DNA from: Betaproteobacteria bacterium
Lineage (GTDB): Bacteria > Pseudomonadota > Gammaproteobacteria > Burkholderiales > SG8-39
Assembly (NCBI GenBank): GCA_019509895.1
Contig: JAEKLK010000112.1
Location: forward strand, 1 to 11,661
DNA: 11,661 nucleotides
Reading direction: 5' to 3'
The notes under the pieces are model-generated. The model was not told where the DNA came from and did not search any database. It saw only the letters and a list, made by a program, of their open reading frames with translations. Numbering within the stretch: position 1 is the first letter of the stretch; each line of letters starts with the position of its first letter. The position numbers and the translations under genes are program-made. Of this stretch, positions 6,274 through 11,661 are shown piece by piece.

Positions 6274-7188
6274 TCACCTCATCGAGTAGAGCTTCTTGCC
6301 CGCCACCGGCATCTCGGCGGTGACGATCTCGCCGTTCGCCGAATCGGTGATGTAGAGCTTTTTGCCCTGGAACGCAATGTTGGTCATCAGCCGGTGCGCC
6401 TCCCCGGCGTGCGCGAGGTGCGTGGGCAGGCAATTGCGGTCGAAGCGCCAGATGCCGACGCCGAGATGGCAGACGACCAGCCCGTCCTCGTCGTCCGTCT
6501 CGATGCCGTCGGGCCCGGCATGGCCGCCAGAGAGCTGGATGGCAACGCCGCTCTTGGAGGGCGTGCCGCCTTCCATCAGTGGCAGGCGCCAGATCTGCTG
6601 CGCGCGTGTGATGGCGACGTAGACATGCAGGTTCTTCTTGTTGAGCGTAATCCCGTTGGGCGACGGCGCGTTATCGACCAGTTTGGTGAGCTCGCCGTTC
6701 TTGCGCAGCCGCCACACTCGCCCGCTGGGGTCGGCGATGCCGCTCTGCCCCTGGTCGGTGAAGTAGAGGTCGCCGTTGTCCGCGAAGTGCAGGTCGTTCA
6801 ATCCTTTGAAACTCTCGCTGAAGCCGGTGCCGACGATCTCCTCCACCTTGCCGCGCCGGGTATCGAGCGCCAGGAGCCCGCGCCGGTAATCGGCGATGAA
6901 GGCGCGGCCGTCGCGATGGAACTTGAGCCCGTTCGGCCAGCCGTCGTACTGCACCGCGAGCTCCCATTGCCCCTTGGCGTCGATGCGGAAGATGCGGCCG
7001 AACGGGATGTCGACGCACCACAAGTTGCCCTGCCGGTCGAAGGAGGGCCCCTCGAGAAAGGAATCGACCTCGGCGCCCTGGCGGTTGGGATCGGACCAGG
7101 CGGTGCGGCCCTTCTTGCGAAACTTCTTCGGCAGGCTGGTCCAGCGCTGCACGTCGATTTTCTCGAGCGGCGTGAATGGGTTTAGCAT
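6274..7188 (-). CDS. SMP-30/gluconolactonase-like beta-propeller hydrolase
   Basis: A 304-residue protein from ATG 7186-7188, with no signal peptide, so cytoplasmic. The SMP-30/gluconolactonase/LRE family folds as a six-bladed beta-propeller and usually hydrolyses sugar or related lactones with one divalent metal. Visible blocks are FLEGPSFDRQGNLWCVDIPF, where E46 is the first metal-ligand candidate; WPNGLKFHRDGRAFIADY; GLNDLHFADNGDLYFTDQG; SPNGITLN; and GHAGPDGIETDDEDG, whose asparagine and aspartate are the other ligand candidates. It is the first gene of a two-gene unit with a Bug receptor. Upstream on the minus strand TATGCT (7204-7209) could be a -10 element 15 bases from the ATG. The exact substrate is not predictable; a lactone or a related ester is likely. 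Confidence 0.88.
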   Translation of the reverse strand: MLNPFTPLEKIDVQRWTSLPKKFRKKGRTAWSDPNRQGAEVDSFLEGPSFDRQGNLWCVDIPFGRIFRIDAKGQWELAVQYDGWPNGLKFHRDGRAFIADYRRGLLALDTRRGKVEEIVGTGFSESFKGLNDLHFADNGDLYFTDQGQSGIADPSGRVWRLRKNGELTKLVDNAPSPNGITLNKKNLHVYVAITRAQQIWRLPLMEGGTPSKSGVAIQLSGGHAGPDGIETDDEDGLVVCHLGVGIWRFDRNCLPTHLAHAGEAHRLMTNIAFQGKKLYITDSANGEIVTAEMPVAGKKLYSMR

Positions 7189-7253
7189 GGAATGCGGCGA
7201 AGCATAAAGGTGTTCGCCTCACGGCCGCAACGAACCACCACCACGGAGAGACC
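7189..7253. promoter_or_regulatory. Divergent 65-bp region, SMP-30 unit / DUF5666-like gene
   Basis: This short gap must hold both promoters or overlap the genes on either side. On the minus strand TATGCT (7204-7209) is a possible -10 element for SMP-30. On the plus strand GGAGAG (7245-7250) is a good ribosome binding site three bases before ATG 7254. No convincing -35 or operator was seen. Confidence 0.3.
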
Positions 7254-7835
7254 ATGAAGACACTCGCTCTACTGTTGCTCGCATTCGTTTCCGCCGCGGC
7301 GCTCGCGCAGACCAACGTGCGCGTGCGCGGCACCATCAGCTCCCTTGAGGGCGACGTGCTCAAGGTCAAGACGCGCGAGGGACGCGACGTCCAGCTTCAC
7401 CTCACGCCCGACGCGCAGGTCGTCACGGCGAAGAAGACGACCCTCGCCGAGATGGGCCCGAACGCCTACGTCGGCGTCACATCCGTGAAGGGACCCGACG
7501 GCCGGCTGGTCGCCAAGGAAGTGCACGCGCTCGGGCCGCAGGTGCCGCAGATGCATGGCGCCTGGGATTCGACGCCCAATTCGTTCATGACCAACGCCAA
7601 CATCACGGCCAACGCGCAGGCGAGCGGCGGCAACGAGCTCACGCTCAAGTACAAGGACGGTGAGCAGAAGATCCTCGTCACCAAGGACACCGAGGTCGTG
7701 ACATTCGTCCCCGGCACGCGCGCGGACCTCAAGCCCGGCGAGACGATCTTCAGCGGCGCGCGCGTCGAAGGCGACGGCAAATTCGTCGCGCCGCGCGTCG
7801 CGGTCAGCAAGGACGGGGTCAAGCCCCCGCAGTAG
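7254..7835 (+). CDS. Secreted DUF5666-like protein
   Basis: A 193-residue protein. ATG 7254 was selected because GGAGAG precedes it and a signal peptide follows: MKTLALLLLAFVSAAALA with likely cleavage before QTNVRV. The mature part holds small beta-rich units. RVRGTISSLEGDVLKVKTRE, followed by DVQLHLTPDAQVV, is the strand pattern seen in DUF5666 domains. A second, looser copy begins at ASGGNELTLKYKDGEQKI and ends with LKPGETIFSGARVEGDG. No catalytic motif or cysteine is visible. A periplasmic binding or structural role is possible, but the function is unknown. Its last 17 bases overlap the 3' end of the convergent flavoprotein gene. The domain label is moderately secure, based on pattern only. 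Confidence 0.75.
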   Translation: MKTLALLLLAFVSAAALAQTNVRVRGTISSLEGDVLKVKTREGRDVQLHLTPDAQVVTAKKTTLAEMGPNAYVGVTSVKGPDGRLVAKEVHALGPQVPQMHGAWDSTPNSFMTNANITANAQASGGNELTLKYKDGEQKILVTKDTEVVTFVPGTRADLKPGETIFSGARVEGDGKFVAPRVAVSKDGVKPPQ

Positions 7836-9275
7836 CGAATTTCGCCGCGTTGCTCCCGGCGATCCGGCCGAACACCGCACCGTTGGTGAGGCCGGAGCCG
7901 CCGGGATAGTTGAACCAGAAGATTCCCCCGACCAGCTCGCCCGCGGCGTAAAGGCCGCGGATCGGCTCGCCGTCGGAGCTCACCACCTGCGCGTCGGTAT
8001 TGATCTTCAGGCCGCCGAAGCTGAAGGTGATGCCGCAAGTGACGGCGTAGGCCTCGAACGGCGGCGCATCCAGCGTGTTCGCCCAGTTCGACTTGTTCAC
8101 TTCCAGACCTTCGGTGCGCCGCCCGTCCTTCACGTTCGGATTGAAAGGGATGTCGGTGCGCACCGCGGCGTTGTATTTCTTTAAGGTCTCGAGCGCCACC
8201 TTCTGGTCGGTGTCGTCCATCTTCGCGACCAGTTCCTCGAGCGTGTTGCCGGCAATCTTGGTCACCTGCCGGATGCGGTACTCATCGCGCAACTGCGGCT
8301 TTACCTTGGCATCGAAAATTTGCCAGGCGAACTGCTTCGGCTGCTGCAGGATCACGCGGCCGTACTTGGCGTAGGTGTAGTTGCGGAAGTCCGCGCCCTC
8401 GTCGACGAAGCGCTTGCCTTCGGCATTGATGTAGACGCCCCACGGATACGAGTGCTTCTGGAAGCCGTCGCCGACGGCGAGGTCGCCGGTTTCCGGAGCA
8501 TTGCGGTCCCACGCCACGGCGTGGCAGCCCGACCAGTTGCCGTGCGCCGCGGCACCGATGTCGAGCGCCATGCGGATCGCGTCGCCGGTATTGAAACGCG
8601 TGCCGCGCACCTTGGCGAGCTCCCAGCCGGGGCCGAGATAGCGCGTGCGCCACTCGGTGTTCGCCTGGAAGCCGCCGGCCGCGAGAACCACCGCTTTGCC
8701 GGCAACGCGCTCAGTGCGTCCCTTGTGCTTGGCCAGCACACCCTGCACGCCGTCGTCGTCGGCGATGAGCTCCAGCGTGCGCGCGCCGTACCAGATCTCG
8801 ATGCCGGCTTTCTTCGCGATCTGCGTCTGCGACTCGATCAACCCCGGACCGCCGCCCACCGCCTCGAGCGTGAGCCCGCCCCAGAACTTGAACTTGCCGC
8901 CGATCTTGAACGCCTGGCGCCCCCACGCGGCGGTGAAGCGCACGCCGCGCTTTCGCATCCACTGCGCCGTGGACAGGCTTTGCTTCACCAGGATCTCGGT
9001 GAGGTCCGGATCGCAGCGGTATTCGGTGACGCGCGCCATGTCGTCGAGGAATTGCTCCTCGGTATAGGTGCCGAAATCCGTGTTCGCGATCTCTTCTGCA
9101 GATCCTCCGCGCCGTTGTAGACGATGCGGAAGAGGCCTGCCGTGTAGCGCGAATTGCCGCCCGATTCTTCTTCGGGCGCGCGCTCCAGCACGAGCACCTT
9201 TTGCGCCGTTTCGCGCGCAGCGAGCGCGGCGCACAGGGCGGCATTGCCGGCTCCGACCACGATGACGTCGTACAT
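7819..9275 (-). pseudogene. Tricarballylate-dehydrogenase-like FAD oxidoreductase, frameshift with short deletion
   Basis: ATG 9273-9275 begins a Rossmann FAD-binding fold, MYDVIVVGAGNAALCAALAA, with E31/R32 ending the second strand and SGGNSRYTAG at 38-47, as in the FAD_binding_2 (fumarate reductase/TcuA) family. Residues run normally to NGAEDL (54-59). The frame then fails at about 9094-9099 and continues in another frame as EEIANTDFGTYTEEQFLDDM, through RGVRFTAAWGRQAFK to GLYAAGELVGGIFWFNYPGG and the TGA at 7819-7821. Relatives have about nine residues between the two parts, so 3n+1 bases (probably 25-28) are missing, not just one. The expected whole protein is about 493 residues. TcuA oxidises tricarballylate to cis-aconitate; the substrate here may differ. 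It is last in the operon, three bases after the Bug stop codon. Without this break it would be a complete enzyme. Confidence 0.87.
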
Positions 9276-9278
9276 CGA

Positions 9279-10235
9279 TCAGTCCGCCTTCACGTTCGCT
9301 TTCTCGATCACATCCTTCCAACGCTTCTGCTCGTGCGCGATGAACGCCGCGTAGTCCTGCGGCGTGGAACCCACGGCTTCCGCGTCCTCGGCCGCGAAGC
9401 GCTGGAGGAGCGCCGGCGTCCTCGCCGCTTTCGCCGCCTCGTCGGCGAGGCGCTTGATGACCGCCGGCGGCGTCTTGGCCGGCGCGTTCAGGCCGTACCA
9501 CTGCGAGGTCTCGAAGCCGGGATAGCCTTGCTCGGCGACCGTCGCTACGTCCGGCATCGACGCGAGGCGCTTCGGCGTGCCGACCGCGATAACGCGCAGC
9601 TTGCCGCTCTTCACGTGCGGCATGAGCGGCGGCGTGCCGGCCGAGGTCGCTTGCGTGCGGCCGGCGACCAGATCGACCAGGTTCGGCCCGGTGCCCTTGT
9701 ACGGTACGTGCTGGATGTCGATTCCGGTGACGAGCTTCAGGTACTCCATCGCCAGGTGGCCGGCGCTGCCGTTGCCGGCCGAGCCGTAGTTCAGCTTCCC
9801 GGGCTCCTTCTTCGCCAGCGCGACGAACTCGCGCAGGTTCTTCGCCGGCACGCTCTCGTGCACGACGAAGATGTTGGGCACCTTGGCGAGCAGCGACACG
9901 GCGGTGAAGTCGCGATCGACGTCGTAGCCCAGGTTCTTCTCCATGAAAGGCGTCATGGCAAGGCTGCCGACATGGCCGATGATGAGCGAGTAGCCATCGG
10001 CGTCGGAATGCGCGACATCGGCCATCGCCACGTTGCCGCCGCCGCCGCCCTTGTTCTCGATGTACATCTCCTGGCCGAGTGCTTTCGACATCTCGGTGGC
10101 GAAGCTGCGCGCAACGATGCTGCTCGAGCCGCCGGGCGCGAACGGCACCACCAGGCGGATCGGCTTTGTCGGGTAGTTCTGCGCCGCGGCCGAGCCGGCG
10201 ATGGCGAATGCGAGCGCAAGCAGGACGCGAGTCAT
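9279..10235 (-). CDS. Bug/TctC-family solute-binding protein (copy 3, in catabolic operon)
   Basis: A 318-residue periplasmic receptor starting at ATG 10233-10235. Signal peptide MTRVLLALAFAIAGSAAA is followed by QNYPTKPIRLVVPFAPGG. Other family blocks are GGGGGNVAMADVAHSDADGY, GKLNYGSAGNGSAGHLAMEY, IQHVPYKGTGPNLVDLVAG and a C-terminal WKDVIEKANVKAD. The start overlaps the esterase stop codon by four bases (ATGA), and the flavoprotein begins three bases after its own stop, so this is one translationally coupled operon. The likely job is to deliver the carboxylate that the flavoprotein or amidohydrolase uses. No TctA/TctB membrane subunits are encoded in the window. The protein is complete. 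Confidence 0.94.
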   Translation of the reverse strand: MTRVLLALAFAIAGSAAAQNYPTKPIRLVVPFAPGGSSSIVARSFATEMSKALGQEMYIENKGGGGGNVAMADVAHSDADGYSLIIGHVGSLAMTPFMEKNLGYDVDRDFTAVSLLAKVPNIFVVHESVPAKNLREFVALAKKEPGKLNYGSAGNGSAGHLAMEYLKLVTGIDIQHVPYKGTGPNLVDLVAGRTQATSAGTPPLMPHVKSGKLRVIAVGTPKRLASMPDVATVAEQGYPGFETSQWYGLNAPAKTPPAVIKRLADEAAKAARTPALLQRFAAEDAEAVGSTPQDYAAFIAHEQKRWKDVIEKANVKAD

Positions 10236-11200
10236 CGGTACAAGCCCTGCTGCTCGAGCCAGCGCTGGATGAGCGCGGCCACTTCGAGGTTGTTCCTGTC
10301 CATCATCAGCATGTGCGAGTTGCCGCGGATGCCGGCATTCGGCAGGTCGACCACCTCTACCTTGCCGCCGGCGGCGCGGATGGCATCGCCGAACGCGACG
10401 CCGTTCTTGCGGATGGTCGGCCAGCGTGCGTCGCTGGCAATGCCGTCGCCGTAGACGAAGAGCGTCGGGATGTTCTTCAGCCGGTCGACGAGTTTGGGAT
10501 CACCCTGGCCCGCCGGCTCCACCGCGATCAGCGCTTTCACCTTGTCGGGCCGCGCCTGCGCCACCTTGAAGCCGAACTGACCCGCCTGTGAGTGGAAGAG
10601 GATGGCGCACGGGCACACCTTATCCACGAGCTCGGTGTACGCGGCGATGATCGCGTCGTCGGTCGAGGTCCAGCGCGGCACCACCTGGCGCACGAAATTG
10701 TCGTAGGCCTCGACCGGGAACTGGCTGCCCTTCATGCGGAAACGGCCGAACGGCTCGTCCTTCGGCAGGAACAGCGGCTCGCTCTTGAAGATGTCGGGAT
10801 ACATCGCCCAGCCGGCGCGTCCGCGCTCGACCGCGTCGGAGTTGTAGACGTCCCAGCCCTGCTTCACGAACCAGTTGAGCCAACCGTCGCGCCCGTCCGG
10901 CGTGGTCTCGTAGGTCACGCCGGTCAGCCCGCCGCCGTGCCACATGAGGAGCGGCAATGCACCGCGCTTGTTGGCCGGGAGGAAGTACTGGACGTACATC
11001 GCCTCGACGAGATATGTGCCGTTCGGGTCGACCTTGGCCGGCACGCCGCCCGGCGTGAACACCACCTCCTTCACCGGCTTGCCGGAGAGCGTGACTTCGC
11101 GTCCGCCGACATGGAACGAGCCCATGTCGCGCAGCGCGAGCGGCGCCTGCGCGGCGCAACCGGCGAGCAGGAGCATGCAAAGCGTGGCACGCGCGCTCAT
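10232..11200 (-). CDS. Lipoprotein alpha/beta-hydrolase, esterase-713 type
   Basis: A 322-residue protein from ATG 11198-11200, overlapping the upstream amidohydrolase stop codon by four bases. The N-terminus MSARATLCMLLLAGCAAQ has a lipobox with C15, so it should be anchored to a membrane on the periplasmic side. The fold shows an oxyanion HGGG (88-91), nucleophile S204 in LFHSQAG, and H296 in GNSHMLMMDRNN. E228 in AVEPAG is the probable acid. From memory, the triad of Alcaligenes esterase 713 is Ser206/Glu230/His298, a constant offset of two residues, which supports this family over a classical GXSXG lipase with an Asp acid. It may release a carboxylate from an ester or lactone outside the cytoplasm, for capture by the adjoining Bug receptor. 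The natural substrate is unknown. Confidence 0.88.
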   Translation of the reverse strand: MSARATLCMLLLAGCAAQAPLALRDMGSFHVGGREVTLSGKPVKEVVFTPGGVPAKVDPNGTYLVEAMYVQYFLPANKRGALPLLMWHGGGLTGVTYETTPDGRDGWLNWFVKQGWDVYNSDAVERGRAGWAMYPDIFKSEPLFLPKDEPFGRFRMKGSQFPVEAYDNFVRQVVPRWTSTDDAIIAAYTELVDKVCPCAILFHSQAGQFGFKVAQARPDKVKALIAVEPAGQGDPKLVDRLKNIPTLFVYGDGIASDARWPTIRKNGVAFGDAIRAAGGKVEVVDLPNAGIRGNSHMLMMDRNNLEVAALIQRWLEQQGLYR

Positions 11201-11661
11201 GACAGGTCGAAGCCGTAGAGCCGCGCGGGATTGTCGACCAGGATGCGCCTGCGGATCGCCGCATCCGGCGCCCAGACGGGCAGCTGGTTGAGGAGCCGCC
11301 CATCGTCGATCTGGAAGTAGGGGCGCACGTCCATCGCCCCGTACCCCGGCATGGGGTCGGAGTGGGGATGGGGCCAGTCGGTGCCCCAGAGAATGCGCTC
11401 GGCGTTCGCTGCGATCAGCGCCCGCGCGAACGGCGCGGCATCCGGAAAATCGGGCGCCTGCTTGGAGATGCGGTAGGCGCCGGAGATCTTCACGTAGGCC
11501 TTGCCCGAGTGCACGAGCTGCAGGAGATCGGCGAAGCCCGGCTGCTCGGTGCCGAGGCTCGCCTCGGCCCGGCCAAAATGGTCGAACACCACCGGGACGC
11601 TCGACGCGGCGACGACGTCCTTGATCGCCGAGATCACCGGCAGCGTGACGTACATCTGCAC
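11197..11661 (-). CDS. Amidohydrolase (PF04909-type, lactonase/decarboxylase-like), 5' end outside window
   Basis: The frame enters at the right edge and ends with TGA 11197-11199, so 154 C-terminal residues are visible. GTG at 11659-11661 is most likely an internal valine, not a start. Blocks are VPVVFDHFGRA with a conserved histidine, AYVKISGAYRIS, ERILWGTDWPHPHSD with the conserved metal-site aspartate, DDGRLLNQLPVWAPDAAIR and a terminal ILVDNPARLYGFD. These fit the amidohydrolase-2 TIM barrels, which include 2-pyrone-4,6-dicarboxylate lactonase and related decarboxylases or hydrolases. It is cytoplasmic as far as visible. It shares an ATGA overlap with the esterase and appears to be an early gene of the four-gene operon. 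The substrate is not determined. Confidence 0.87.
   Translation of the reverse strand: MQMYVTLPVISAIKDVVAASSVPVVFDHFGRAEASLGTEQPGFADLLQLVHSGKAYVKISGAYRISKQAPDFPDAAPFARALIAANAERILWGTDWPHPHSDPMPGYGAMDVRPYFQIDDGRLLNQLPVWAPDAAIRRRILVDNPARLYGFDLS

Noticed and set aside
6272..6433. Extended start for the second Bug gene inside the SMP-30 coding region
   Set aside because: The extension has Arg/His-rich, non-family sequence. ATG 6271 has a proper ribosome binding site and starts a signal peptide.
9094..9099. Programmed ribosomal frameshift in the flavoprotein
   Set aside because: There is no slippery heptamer, and a shift would not restore the roughly nine residues missing between the two conserved halves.

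Overview
The window is GC-rich bacterial DNA with dense, tightly packed genes. Its gene content is typical of a betaproteobacterium of the Burkholderiales type (Bordetella/Alcaligenes-like). The main reasons are three Bug/TctC-family periplasmic solute-binding proteins in under 9 kb, each beside or near catabolic enzymes, and a family III CoA-transferase of the sort common in those genomes. The taxonomy is inferred from gene families, not from a marker gene. There is no tRNA, rRNA, CRISPR array or transposase.

Layout from left to right. Positions 1-981 (minus) hold a family III CoA-transferase cut by the window edge. It is divergent from a small CHRD-domain lipoprotein (1051-1482, plus). A solitary Bug receptor (1536-2486, plus) lies between two REP-like sequences. 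Next come a response regulator (2565-2869, minus) and, divergent from it, a hybrid PAS-PAS-PAS-histidine kinase-receiver (3004-5235, plus). A degenerate REP pair separates the kinase from a convergent two-gene unit, SMP-30/gluconolactonase-like then Bug receptor (7188 down to 5324, minus). A secreted DUF5666-like protein (7254-7835, plus) runs into the 3' end of a minus-strand operon. That operon, in order of transcription, is an amidohydrolase (cut by the right edge), a lipoprotein esterase of the esterase-713 type, a Bug receptor and a tricarballylate-dehydrogenase-like flavoprotein. Its junctions are two 4-bp ATGA overlaps and one 3-bp gap.

Function. The right-hand operon looks like a small catabolic unit: a membrane-anchored esterase outside the cytoplasm, a binding protein that could capture the released carboxylate, and a cytoplasmic dehydrogenase and amidohydrolase/lactonase. 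The SMP-30 plus Bug pair has a similar logic. No transporter membrane subunits (TctA/TctB) are present, so the receptors must use a transporter encoded elsewhere or act in signalling. The substrates cannot be read from the sequence.

The most unusual signal is that four separate genes each lack an internal block of otherwise conserved protein, with no other decay. The losses are about 39 residues in the CoA-transferase (in frame), about 40 in the response regulator (frame lost), about 25-30 in the kinase ATPase domain (in frame) and about 9 in the flavoprotein (frame lost). Such a cluster points either to gap-closing or assembly errors, or to a real small-deletion process. Raw reads would decide between them.
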